The notes under the pieces are model-generated. The model did not search any database. It saw only the letters and a program-made list of their open reading frames with translations, and was not told the origin of the DNA. 64,000 nt of DNA. Source: Apium graveolens. Its lineage: Eukaryota > Streptophyta > Magnoliopsida > Apiales > Apiaceae. The DNA lies in the NCBI RefSeq assembly GCF_009905375.1, contig NC_133653.1, positions 63,275,414-63,339,413 of the forward strand. The letters run 5' to 3'. Numbering within the stretch: the first letter of the stretch is position 1; every line of letters begins with the position of its first letter. The translations under genes and the position numbers were made by a program. Of this stretch, positions 44,877 to 55,923 are shown one piece after another.

Positions 44877-46153
44877 TGATGCAGGACAATGGGTCAATAA
44901 GGCCAAAGAGAGTATTTGGCAACAATATAATAGGCTTTAGAGACCCAATTAGTTGTATAGTAAGTATTTTATTTAGGATTTGAGTTTGTTTAGGAAAGTA
45001 GTTTATTATATATAGGACTTTTTTATTGTAATTCATCAAATCATTATTATTGGATTTTGATATTATGAGAGGAGCAGTGGGAGGAGTTCATTATGTAGCC
45101 CGTCAAGGAATGAATATGTTATTCCAGATTCCGTTCAAGGCCAACAACCGGTTACTAGCAAATTTAACCGTGCTCCATTCTTATTACAAGGTACTAACAC
45201 TAGTAGATACTTAAAGGAATTTGGCATAAAACTTTAGAGTGCCCTTTTCCTATAATGAACATTTCGAAAAGATTCATTATGGTAAAAAGAAAATTATGAT
45301 GACTTATATGTTGATATGACTAAAGAAGATTTGAGGCCGAAGGTCATTTAGAGAAGGCAACAAATCTTGGAGTTGTGCAATAGGGTGCGAATTATCTCCG
45401 CCTACGACGCCAACAAATCTTTCATACTAGAGTTACATGTGCTAGTAAGGTGTGTTCTCTTATTATTGATACCGGGATTTGTACTAATGTGATATCTAAG
45501 AAGGAAATTTGTAGGTTGGGTTTAAAGGTGGAATTGCATTCTGAACCTTATGATATAACATGGATCGAATATACAAAGTTGCGTGTTCTGGAAAAGTGTT
45601 TGGTGAAATTTTCAATTGGGAGATTTAATGATACAGTGATGTGTGACATTCTTTCGTTGAAGCTTTGTGATGTCATTTTGGGGAGTTTATGGCTTGTTGA
45701 TCGAGATGCTCATCATATTGCACACTTATACAGTTGTTAAGGCTGGTTGTCGATATACTCTGACTTGTGATCGTTCTCCGCTTATGCAAGGTTCTTTTGT
45801 GCTCTATCGTGCTTCTTGTGATTCTATTAACTCGACGGAGTCGAGTTCTTTTCACCATAGAAGAATTGATGTAGGACAATGGGTCAATAAGCCCAAAGAG
45901 AGTATTTGGCAACAATATATTAGGCTTTGGAGGCCCAAATAGTTATATAGTAGTAATTATTATCTTTTAATCTAGGATATTAGCTAATTAGGATTTGAGT
46001 TTGTTTAGGGAAGTAGTTTATTCTATATAGCACTTTTTATTGTAATTCATCGTATTATTATTATTGGATTTTGATATTGAGTGCGAGAGTTCTCTCTGAA
46101 ACCCCTAAACCTTAATCATCGCCTGCCTCCCCATCAAACTTAATATCCAACAA
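44877..46153 (+). mobile_element. Short-LTR Ty3-like element, decayed, nested in the copia scrap
   Basis: Two direct repeats start TGATG.AGGACAATGGGTCA at 44877 and 45867. The second runs to about 46153 (ends ATATCCAACA); the first keeps only about 185 bp. Between them lies a protease-like frame (45450-45740: CSLIIDTGICTNVIS, then VILGSLWLVDRDAHH) of the Ty3 type, with DTG at the active site. No RT or integrase is present. Ends and target duplication are not clean. Confidence 0.6.
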
Positions 46154-46388
46154 TAAGGTTTTAATCCATTCGGCCTCTTTCCCACATTTTTTTATTTTGG
46201 GTATTAACAAATTGTTGTCCTACTTCGAAACAAGCCAAAAAAGGAAAATATAATACGTGATATTGTCATTTTGAGGTCCCAAAATGACTCACGGGGTGGA
46301 ATTTCGATAAAACTAGTTCGTGAAGGCATGTTGAGGAGCCTGTAAAACACGTTTTTCCATAACTTATTTCAAAACTTTTTGGTCTGTA

Positions 46389-47851
46389 TTAAAATATTGA
46401 TGTCCTACTTTGATAAAAGTCAGGAAAATTGAAAATCCGATATGTAGAACTATACTAATTTCAGCTACGAAAACGACTGTCGAACATTCATTTCGTAACA
46501 TTTAAGTTGAGTAGTCACTTCAAAATTAGAGTTGCTGCATGAAGATGATGTTGGATTCTCAAGAAGATAATCGTATTAAAGATAATGTATGATAGAAATT
46601 GGATTGCATCTTATCCATATTAGATTATTGGATTCTCGTCGACACGTTTGGATTATCCTTTATCCTGTAAGATCATATTATCTAAATTTTTAACCGCATG
46701 TTAGGATTTTCTTTTATTTAGATTGGTTATAATTATCATTTTCTTCAAAAAACCTTTTCATACACGATTGCAAACACCAAAGCTTTATAAAACACCATTT
46801 CATCTTCAAAAACCATTTTCTTCATCTTACGTAAAATGGAAGTTTACATTAATGTCAACATCTTTTGGAGAGGAAGATTAATTCGAAAAGATGATGATAT
46901 ATATTATTCTTGCTATCCCAAAGTTATGCGCTATATTATTGTGGTAACAACATTCGAAGAGATGAGAAATATTGTCTACGAATTGATGAGTATAAGTCCT
47001 ACTCATTAGAATGTTACTGAGCTTCAAGTATCCATAACTTGGTATCAGAAATGTTGCGAGAAAATATTACCTAGGTCACATTACTTGTGATATGATGTGA
47101 GTAGGTTATTGAGCATTACTCACAGACATAAGGAGATACAGAAGGGGATTGGTGATGTCTCCATGTACGTCCAAGTAAAAGAAATCCAAGCGGAAGAATC
47201 ATCTTCGTATGAGTCCAATATTAAGTTTGGAAAAACACCCTTAAGTGTTGAATAAGGTTATGGGAGGAGCACCCAATTTACAGAATTTCAAATAAGGGAT
47301 GGACAAACTATTATCATGGTGGAGGTTCCAACACTCAAAATTTTTGTGGCGGTTCAAATAGTTAGCCGATACAGTACGAAGGTGGTAACTTCCATGATGA
47401 ACCTTTTCCAACATGGCTCATGAGGACGGGTAGAGAGTTATCTCCATTGATGAAGATATTGAAGAAGTTGATGGTAGAAATGGTGTTTGATAAAGCTTTG
47501 GTGTTTAAAGAAACTGATAATTAGTGTATGTGGATAAAAGAAAATCTTAACTTGTCGTTGAATATATAGATAATATGATTTTAATGGAAAAGGTAAATTC
47601 AAACACGTTGAGAATTCAATATGGATAAGCTGCAATACAATTTCTATCCTACATTATCTTTAGTGAAATTATCTTGGTGAGAATCCAACATTCTCTTGAT
47701 GTAGCAACTTTAATTTTGAAGTGACTACTCAACTTAGATGCCATGAAATGAATGTTAGACAATCGTTTTCATAATTGAAATTAACATAGTTTTACATATC
47801 GAATTTTCAATTTTTCTGGCTTGTATCAAAGTAGGACGTCAATATTTTATT
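46389..47851. mobile_element. Long-terminal-inverted-repeat element, probably Mutator-like (MULE)
   Basis: Arms of about 240 bp (46389-46628 and 47611-47851) are reverse complements at roughly 85 percent by eye, sharing TTGAGTAGTCACTTCAAAAT. The middle contains a broken plus-strand frame from 46836 (MEVYINVNIFWRGRLIRKDD) that recalls the N-terminal part of plant MuDR-type transposases, with stops. Long arms plus that fragment favour a non-autonomous MULE. A degenerate extra arm unit lies at about 46200-46300. Confidence 0.55.
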
Positions 47852-48058
47852 CTATATTTGCTAAACTGGATGGACCTATCCTATTTTTTCTATTTTAGTT
47901 TTCAGTTTATTTTGTACTACAAATGCAAGGGAGCCAACATACTACTGTGACTAAGTGAAGGGTTGATGTTTTTCATTTTTTATTTTTAAGAGTTTTGTAA
48001 TAAATATGACACTTCTGTCTAATTGTATTGACTTTCTCTATGACAGGCAGTGAAAGAC

Positions 48059-48067
48059 ATGGTCTAG
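48059..48067 (+). promoter_or_regulatory. Two-codon upstream ORF in the ALG14 leader
   Basis: ATG GTC TAG lies 36 bp before the ALG14 start, out of frame, in the exon beginning at 48047. It could lower translation; nothing beyond the sequence supports this. Confidence 0.4.
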
Positions 48068-48102
48068 TAACAGCAAAGAAAGATCATAGCTGTTTCCGAA
48101 CA

Positions 48103-49207
48103 ATGGCAATCAATGTTATAGTTATAATTACCATAGCACTCATGTCAGTTGTGCTTCGAATATTTTATGTCATCTACTGTAGCAGCAAACCCATTCAAAC
48201 CAAGTCTACAAAGCCTGTCAGTACACTTATTATCCTGGGCTCAGGTGATGCCTGTTTCTGTCCATGTTCCGGATGGTTTCTTATCATGTTCTTAGTATCT
48301 GATTATTACTTTCTTCTGGTTGTTTATTTAATTTAATTAGGGGGGCACACTGCAGAGATGCTAAATCTCTTGTCAGTGCTGCAAGCAGATAGATTCTATC
48401 CAAGATATTACATTGCTGCTGCTACTGATAATATGAGCCTTCAGAAAGCTAGTGTATTTGAGAACCAGCTAGCAGATAAGGTGGTGTGTGCACTTTTATC
48501 ATTCCCAGATCTGTATATGTTGTTTCAGGGAACTTTATCTTCCTTCTTCAGTTACTGATAAAGAAGCTTATTCTGATTAGATACCTGCATGATTTAGAAA
48601 AGAAAGATGATAGTATATTTTATAATTTTGTATTTTTTGTAGATAGGAGGCAGGATGGGAGAAAATGCTCAGTTCATGCAGATATATAGAAGCCGTGAAG
48701 TAGGCCAGTCCTATGTAACCTCCATTGGAACTACCATTTTTGCTGTTGCTCATGCCCTGTTGCTGATGATGAAAATTAAGCCCCAAGTGGTACACTTGTT
48801 ACCTCTACCTTCGTTTTTCAGATTACTCTATTCTCATTTATAAGTGTATTCAATTCACTTCAACATTTGCTGAATAGATTTTATGCAATGGCCCTGGAAC
48901 TTGTATACCTTTGTGTGCAATTGCATTCTTTTTCAAGGTTAGTGTTATCCAGTAATATATATGTATTGTAGTATTCATTCTTCTTGATGCCTTTATAGAT
49001 CAGCATAGAACTTTAACATGTTATTTACAGGTGCTAGGAATAAGATGGTCATCAATATTTTACGTAGAGAGCATAGCACGAGTGAAGAGGTTATCCCTTA
49101 GTGGTATTATTCTGTACAAGTTACACATGGCTGATCAGTTATTTGTGCAATGGCCACAACTACAAAGAAAGTATCCACGAGCACATTACGTAGGCCGTCT
49201 CATGTAA
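48103..49207 (+). CDS. ALG14: ALG14, UDP-N-acetylglucosamine transferase subunit (five coding exons, 221 aa)
   Basis: Coding exons: 48103-48244 (exon begins 48047), 48341-48480, 48643-48789, 48878-48937 and 49031-49207, all with GT-AG borders and consistent phases, giving 221 residues. The protein starts with one membrane anchor (about 3-25). Then come the glycosyltransferase-family motif GSGGHTAEML (46-55), MQIYRSREVGQSYV, the highly conserved ILCNGPGTCIPLCAIAFFFK, and a C-terminus with ADQLFVQWPQL and YVGRLM. Length is near that of yeast and Arabidopsis ALG14. In known biology ALG14 anchors catalytic ALG13 at the ER face and together they add the second GlcNAc to dolichol-PP-GlcNAc. The first ATG in the mature leader after the tiny upstream ORF was taken as start. 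No stops or shifts; likely functional. Confidence 0.92.
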
Positions 49208-49899
49208 CGGACTATTACTTCATTCGGAGAAATGCCTTCTAAGCTTCCTCGCCAACCCTCTGTCGGAATTCTATAGCCAAACTGTTGAAATGAAGGAAAG
49301 AGATGTCAAGTTCGGGAGATACTAATTCTTGTTTCCTACATTCTTCAAAAGACAGTTACATAATTTAACATGTGGTTTGAAAGTAGGAAACAATATTAGT
49401 TGCTGCAACAAGCTAACAAAATAGTTTTGGACTTCTGAATCAATATTCGAAGTCATTATAAGTGCCTCGGCTACCTTGTGTATTGGTTTGTTATCATGCT
49501 TTGTAATAGCAAGCAAAACTATGCCGAAAGCAATCACACGTGTGTCCAACAAATATTTATTAAATACATTTTTTTGATAGAGTATATGTTAAATAGACAT
49601 TTCATATTAAGAAATTTAAAAGTTTTTTAATTAACTAGTTGTACTCTTTTGAAGAACTGTGTTTTGTGCAATCAAGAATTTAAAAAGGGTTCAATTTTTG
49701 TGATCAATAATTTGAAGAAAAGAACAATCTCATATATATTGAATCTTATCTTTAACTTTATATTTTTAAGATCTACGGTGATACCATGGTTTTACAATTG
49801 TATTCGTGTCATTTGGTGACTGCGATTACAAATATGTCTTCAAAATGATTTGTTTTTCAAAAGGGTGCCAGCCACCCTTTCTATTTTAAAATCACCCTG
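49208..49899. other. Convergent intergenic/3' UTR space between ALG14 and the permease gene
   Basis: About 690 bp between the two stop codons of genes facing each other. No gene is recognised in it; both 3' UTRs and poly(A) signals must fall here. Confidence 0.6.
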
Positions 49900-51555
49900 T
49901 CACCTTTCCACAAGTGGAATTTCAGAAACTTGATTAGCATTTCTTTCATCAGTAACTTTGTTAGCATTCTCAGCTATTGCCTTGATCTCCAAATCATCAA
50001 TATAGTGCTGATAGATATATGATACAAATCCCCAGATAGCCAAAACCATAGAAACCACCTTCACTCCATTCATCTTGTCATTGAAAATGAAGACAGACAG
50101 AACAGGAACAATAGGCAATCCCAAAGTACTAATCACATTGGAGAACAGAGAAGATATCTTGTAGATAAGTCCCACAGCTCCAACATTGAAAATCTGCCAT
50201 GATACTGAAATCCATACCAATGTCATCAAGTAGGAGAGGTTTCCTAGCTTATAGTTCTGCATTTCTTTGGTCAAGGTCTTCCATTCGCCACTCGCAAACA
50301 GGCCTATCAGTATGACAACAGTTGCAATTGCACTTTGGTAGATAATCAGCTTCACCACCATCCTAACACTACTATTTCTCAGAACCTTTCGGAAGGCAAG
50401 CTGTGTTACAGAGAGCATCAGAGCATACCCAGCTGATGCGCCTAGAGTGCAGATGAATCCGATTGCATACTTTCCTTTCGTGGTACTTGAATCCGAAGAA
50501 TCAGGTGAGAAAACAAGAAGTACAGAAGATATTGTAAGCAGGACTAAAGAATTTATTATAAAAGGAGTCAATTTTTGTGCGTTGAGGAAATAAGAAAAGA
50601 ATGCATTGAAGCCTAACTGGCTTGCACATAAGAGAGTATAAGTTGAGACCGGAAGGTATAAAAGGCCTATTGAGTATAACATGCAGTCCGCAGCAAGGAA
50701 AACACCAAGGAAGATAAAGAGCGATAAAAGGAGTATCGGAGAATATTTTCTTCTGTTGGTATCTTCTGCAGGTTGTTTTTGGTTTGACACGAGAAAGATG
50801 AAAGGTACGAGAACTGGAAAGCCGATGGTTTGAACAAGAGTTGCCATCCATTTGCTGTTTCCACCTTTGTCATAATAAAGTCTTCCCAAGAGTGTGGCGA
50901 CAGACTGACCACAGAGAACAAAGATTGAATAGATGATCATTTGGATCCACCAACTGTATCGCTTTAGCGAGAAGCCTTGTTGGAGATTTTTTCTTGCACT
51001 TGTATTCTCAGATGAAACTGCTGGTTTAGCTTCTTGAGCTGGAAAAATATAGGACATGATGTATTTAGTACTTAAACAGCAGGCGAAGATGATCAATTTG
51101 TATTATACCATCAAACTTCTCTTAATTCTTGGACTGGTAACTGTTTCATCAATTCATAGGTGATAGAGCAACACCAATATATGAGGATATCAAGGTGTGT
51201 GCCCAAAAAACTAACAAACGTACAAGTACAGTATACTGATCACAATAAAGGCATGATATATGGGGTGTTAAAAGAGTGTAACGAACAAAACTTGCCACAA
51301 TTCTACCTTTTTTCACAAAATGGTCCATAAATGACGTTACCAAGAACTAGTCGAAAAAGAAATAGAACCCTGAAGAGTTATACATGACTTCCATAACTAT
51401 CACCGGCTTCTTTAGACTAGACTTGAGAATCATTCGGAACAGTGATCCAAATTCCAAAACAGAGCAGTCTAAAACAAAAATAATTATATCAACTTTCATG
51501 ACTTACCCATGATGCGTGATGGCTCTGTTATGCACTCTTCAACAACTTTCCTCAT
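49900..51555 (-). CDS. Purine permease-type transporter (PUP family), two exons, 395 aa
   Basis: Exon 1 is 51555-51507 (MRKVVEECITEPSRIM plus one base) with donor G|GTAAGT. The intron is 51506-51039 and ends TTTTTCCAG. Exon 2 is 51038-49900. The spliced product is 395 residues with about ten hydrophobic segments. PUP signatures: YYDKGGNSKWMATLVQ (71-86), then TIGFPVLVPF, ADCMLYSIGLLYLPVSTYTL, SQLGFNAFFSYFLNAQK and FSNVISTLGLPIVPVLSVF. The family moves purines, cytokinins and some alkaloids across plasma or internal membranes; the substrate cannot be read from sequence. Phase agreement across the intron supports this start over the in-frame ATG at 51096, which lies in the intron. Closest in style to the Arabidopsis PUP10/PUP11/PUP21 type (from memory). 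No defects seen. Confidence 0.92.
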
Positions 51556-51573
51556 AACAAAGGTTATGTAGAG

Positions 51574-51607
51574 ATGAGAGAGAGAGAGAGAGAGGGGGGG
51601 GCGGGGG

Positions 51608-51639
<32 letters not shown>

Positions 51640-51668
51640 AGAGAGGGAGAGAGAGAGAGAGAGAGAGA
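51574..51668. repeat. GA/CT microsatellite just upstream of the permease start
   Basis: (GA)n is interrupted by a G-rich run, 19 bp before the ATG on the minus strand, hence a CT-rich tract in the 5' UTR or core promoter. Such CT-rich tracts are common in plant leaders. Confidence 0.85.
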
Positions 51669-52139
51669 TTCAGTTGAAGTTCTTGCTTGTTTCAGAGGGT
51701 CACTAACTGAATATACAGGCAGTAATATAAGCAAGTTAGAGCAGAGTATTCAACTTTGTATTGGATGAAATTATTGAGCATGTGAAAATTAGTGAAGAAA
51801 AAAGATGGGGCACCACAATGAGCTTACTCTCATAAATTTGTTGACCCTCATTCATACTTGGGAAGTTATAATATTAACTTTTGATTGGAAGATTATACTG
51901 TCCTTACCTGCGCATTGGTAACCATCGCTTTGATATTGACATTGTCATGTTGGCCCGCGCCAGGTCTTTGTTTTTGTCATGCACATCACATTTGCGATTA
52001 AGTTCTAATATATTTATTAAAAAATCTATAAATTTATTAATAATATTGGCATGTAAAATGATTAAAATTTTTATACGAATATTACATTCATATTTTTCCA
52101 AAGGTTACACGTTCTTCAAAAAAAATTGGATTCGGCCCT

Positions 52140-52380
52140 TGATGGTAGGCGTTATCGCAATGCGGGCTATACAGTTTTTTACTCAAACCGTAAATGAAAT
52201 TGCACATGTGGTTTTTTTACTCAAACAACATATCAAATTGCACATAGGGTTTGATCAAATTTTCAAACTGCACCGCCACCGCGTAACCTCAAAAAAAACA
52301 CATAAACCACATCACGAAAATGTCACGAAAATGTGGTGTGATGTGGTGTGTTGCGGTTTGTGTGGCTTATTTATTAAAAT
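52140..52380. mobile_element. GCGGTTT-type MITE (hAT-like?)
   Basis: Rich in AAACCGTAA, GCGGTTTG and TGTGGTGTGATGTGG words, like the insertion in the Sire gag at 28790-29033. Ends are unclear. Confidence 0.45.
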
Positions 52381-52564
52381 TTACATATAAATATAATAAA
52401 ATTTTAGCTAATAATGAAGCTAAAAATAATATGTTTTTTATTAAAAATAAAAATATGTCGGTTATATGTAATATGTAAACTAGCATTATAATAAATAAGA
52501 AATAAATATGTACTATATTAACATATTTATATATATATAATATATATATATACATAGAGTAAGA

Positions 52565-53235
52565 TTCTAGAGATAACCCTCTTAAAAATGAAAAAAGAGA
52601 ACCTTTAATTTAAAACAAGTTTCTAAATATTTTTTAGCTTATTTTAAGAAATAATTATTCATTAATATTATAATAATCATTACATAAATTTTAAAATTAA
52701 GATTTGATTCAAAATTTATGAGATTCAAAAATAGATTTTTTATAATTAATGAGATTTAAAAACAGATTCTTAAAATTTATGAGATTCAAAGCAGATTTTT
52801 AATATTTTTTTATGATTTTTCTGAATTTTTTTAAAAATTGTTGTTTATAATTAATTTTATGGAAGCACTATGAAAATTAAAAAATATTTACACTTTTTTT
52901 AAATTTTAAAACTAATTTTTAAAAAAGGATTTTGTTGTTCTCTTTTTAAAAGGTTCTCTCGTGATTCTTGGTGATTGATTCTTGATGATAGTTCGAGGCA
53001 CGTGAACACCAAGAATCAAGAGAGAACCTCTTAAAAAGAGAACAACAAAATTCTTTTTTATAAATTAGTTTTAAAATTCAAAAAAAGTATAAATATTTTT
53101 TAATTTTCATAGTACTTCCATAAAGTTAATTACAAACAATAATTTTTAAAAAAATTCAGAAAATTTATGATTTTTTTTTTAAAAAAGGATTTTGTTGTTT
53201 TCTTTTTAAGAGGTTCTCTCTTGATTCTTGGTGTG
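52565..53235. mobile_element. Fold-back MITE
   Basis: Arms of about 170 bp (52810-52980 and 53008-53180) are near-perfect reverse complements around a 27-bp centre. A third, direct copy of the arm end (GGATTTTGTTGTTTTCTTTT) follows at about 53188. The outer left end resembles the arm terminus (AACC.TCTTAAAAA). Confidence 0.65.
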
Positions 53236-53249
53236 TGTGTCTATATATA

Positions 53250-53440
53250 TATAATTGGGGTGCGGGGCGGTTTTAATCGTAATGTTAGGATATCAAACCG
53301 CAAATTGTATTGCACCACCCTGCGCAGTTTATCAGCAACTCAAACCGTAACCGCACCAAATAAAATTAAAAATCATATTTTGCAGGCGATATAAAGCGGT
53401 GCGAGCGATTTTTGCGGTTTAACGGTCACCCGTACTCGAG
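53250..53440. mobile_element. GCGGTTT-type MITE, second copy
   Basis: It begins near GGGGTGCGGGGCGGTTTTAA and ends near GCGGTTTAACGGTCACCCGT. The vocabulary matches 52140-52380. Ends are roughly inverted (GGGTGCGG versus CACCCG). Confidence 0.45.
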
Positions 53441-53759
53441 GGACTCAAATCTAAATAATTTCATTGTTTTAATGTAGAGTGTCATTTTAATATTACCTTA
53501 AAATTAGTGCTATCGCAAATAGACTTAATGGACTAAAGTGTTTAGTTAAAATTATTAAAAAAAAATAAATTTAATTCAATATTTGAATATTTTTATTATT
53601 GTCACATTATTTAATCACGAAACCTAAATATAATTCAATAATATCAACTAAAAATCAACGTTGCTCTAAGTATTGATATCCATTTTAAATCAAATCTAAC
53701 ATCATTTGTTCTATATATATATTATTGTAGGGAGTATAATGAAGAAATTACCTGAATAT

Positions 53760-54233
53760 AAGAACAAAATATCAAAATAAATAGTTCGAGACACGCGAAC
53801 ACCACGTTATCCTTAAAACAGAGCCGCTTCCGAGTGTGTGCTTGAAGGTGATGCGGTTTCCGTCTCCCATGATACAACGACCAAATGTGATTTTCAGCAC
53901 TACAAGACCCGTCTTCTACGAGTCGAACAAATACTACTTTCTATCTCACAGAAATAAGAATCTTAAACTCTAAGAGGAATGCAAGAAAAATGATAAATGA
54001 TGCTTGTATGTATTTCTTGTGTATGTCAAACCAACGAGACAAGGCCTCTCTTTTATAGAGAAAATGAACTTGTAACTTACAAAAGTATTTAATTTTGTAA
54101 CCTCAAAATTAATGATCAAATTAAAATCATGACATTAATATAAGAGTTACAAAAATTCAAAATTCATAAATTACAAATCAAATAAAATAAATACAAATAA
54201 ATTTTTATTCAAATATTTTCTGACAACTGTCAC
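53760..54233 (-). repeat. LTR-like or promoter-like segment
   Basis: The minus strand begins TGACAGTTGTCAG (54233). It has a TATA box CTCTATAAAAGAGAGG followed by a leader-like stretch, and ends near a splice-donor-like CAG|GTAATT. It could be a solo LTR or the start of a lost element; no partner is seen. Confidence 0.3.
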
Positions 54234-54583
54234 GGTAGCCTTGAATTTGATGATTAAGATTGGGTAGTCTTAACTTACCCATACATATGTTATCAACTAT
54301 ATCTATCCCGAGAGAGTGGTATCCACAAGTAATTAGCAGTTTGTAATGATCATGACTTGATTTAAACACAATCTTGAGTAACGTCTACCAAAAAAATGAA
54401 ATAATACAAAATTAGCAAAGGTTGTAAGCTTTAAAAACAATCTGACACAGCAAAGACAAGAATATGACATTACGTTCGAGTTCGGTCATAGTGTCGGTTT
54501 AACCGATTTTAACTATAATTATTTCAGAAAATAGTATATGTTTTTTCATTTTTTTATAAGAATGTAAGAAATGGTCTATTACA

Positions 54584-55252
54584 ACTGAAGATGCACAAAA
54601 AATCCGGACCCCAAAATTTGACCAGGCCCGATTCGGTCAAAACCCGGTCAAATCCGGTCCGGACTTAGAACCTCGATGGACCATATATTTTTAGGCAAAA
54701 CCCGGCCCGACCCACCTCGGTTAAAAGCCCGAAAAAACCCGGTTAAATCTGTTTATTCTAATATTTTTTTATATATTTATGAATTTACATTTATTATAAA
54801 TATCAATAATACTTTAAACACATATATATATATATTTACATATTCATGATTAATAATATTATTCTATATATAATTGGATAACATTTGATAAAATATATTA
54901 TCTTATAAACATGTTTATTTTTTGCCGAACTTAAATGTTTTGAATGAAGTAATATTTTCATAAAATATTCCATGCAAACTAATACATCTTTACGATGATC
55001 TAGTTGTTAACATATGTAGTCTTCGGAATCTCTAATAAAACTCGATCCGATTTAAATTAGAAAAACCCGGCCCGATCCGATCCGGCCCGAAAAAAGCCCG
55101 ATTAGGCCCGCCTCGAGGGCCCAACTGGCTTTGATATTTTCGGAAAGTCCGGCCCGGTCAAAGTCAAAGCTCGAAAAGCGCGACCCGGTTAAAACCCGAA
55201 CTTTTTAAGGTCCGGTCAAAATCCGACCCGGTAGGCCTTTTGTGCAACTCTA
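54584..55252. mobile_element. CCCGG-rich inverted-repeat element (hAT-like MITE)
   Basis: Ends are inverted: AGATGCACAAAAAATCCGGA at the left, and the reverse complement of the right end starts AGAGTTGCACAAAAGGCC. Both arms are full of AACCCGGTCAAA/GGCCCGA words; the middle is AT-rich. No ORF. Confidence 0.6.
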
Positions 55253-55479
55253 ACTACAACAAACATAGATTTTTCAAACAGTATTCTGACTTAAGGGCAA
55301 ACAAATGACCGATTTTAACAATCGGTTGGAATTCATGACACGTGGGCCTCATTACTATGTGACACTGGTATATAAGGATGTGGGTCTTTGACAATCAGCT
55401 AGGCCCCGACACATATGCGCACGTGTCAGTAATCCGGCTAAATTAACGTAAAATAAAAAATATATAACAATCGCGGATA

Positions 55480-55900
55480 ATGATTAGGGATTGCAATGGG
55501 TCAGATCCGGATCGGTTATTGTAATATCCAAATATTTTCGGATTATTCAAATCCAAATCCGTCAGGTTTCGGATCAGGTCGGGTATTTTTCGGGTATCCA
55601 AGATTACTAATAATATAGTCAAATTTAATATTATTTAAACATGCCATTAATTATATTTGAATATTAGCTGAAATTAAAATACATTAATTAATAAGTAGTC
55701 AAACATATTAAAAGTATTCATATCACAAATGAATTTTTGTTGTAAATATTTGAATTAGATTTCGGATTTCGATCGGGTATCAGTTCTGTATGGTTGAAAT
55801 CCAAATTCAAATCTAAATTCAAACCTTTGTATTTGGTATATCCAAAATTTCGGATTTCGGATTGGATTAATTTCCCATCCGAAGGATAATCTGTTGTTCA
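55480..55900. mobile_element. CGGAT-rich inverted-repeat element (hAT-like MITE)
   Basis: The left end reads TAGGGATTGCAATGGGTC; the right end near TTTCCCATCC is roughly its inverse. Arms rich in TTTCGGAT and AATCCAAAT. No ORF. Confidence 0.45.
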
Positions 55901-55923
55901 AGATATGCCTGTACTTTAACAAG

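Larger units (their letters stand above)
43247..48046 (+). other. Long first intron of ALG14, filled with transposon remains
   Basis: From GTAATT (43247) to CTATGACAG (48046). Inside: an inverted repeat pair about 80 bp long at 43866-43954 and 47868-47943; a copia RNase H scrap (44480-44876); a short-LTR Ty3-like element (44877-46153); and a long-inverted-repeat element (46389-47851). The stretch 43247-43865 shows nothing further. Confidence 0.5.
51669..55923. repeat. Intergenic cluster of small inverted-repeat elements
   Basis: No gene is seen. It contains GCGGTTT-type segments (52140-52380, 53250-53440), a fold-back element (52565-53235), an LTR-like segment (53760-54233), and two CCCGG/CGGAT-rich elements (54584-55252, 55480-55900). 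The stretches between them are AT-rich and show nothing. Confidence 0.6.

Noticed and set aside
49322..49552. Minus-strand open frame of 76 codons between ALG14 and the permease gene
   Set aside because: Falls in the 3' UTR space of the two genes, with no similarity recognised.
51574..51768. Arg/Glu-rich open frame
   Set aside because: It is the GA microsatellite read as codons.
8182..55923. One giant element bounded by LTRs A and B
   Set aside because: LTR A has its primer site on the low side and LTR B its polypurine tract on the high side, so their interiors lie outward; they are two separate elements.
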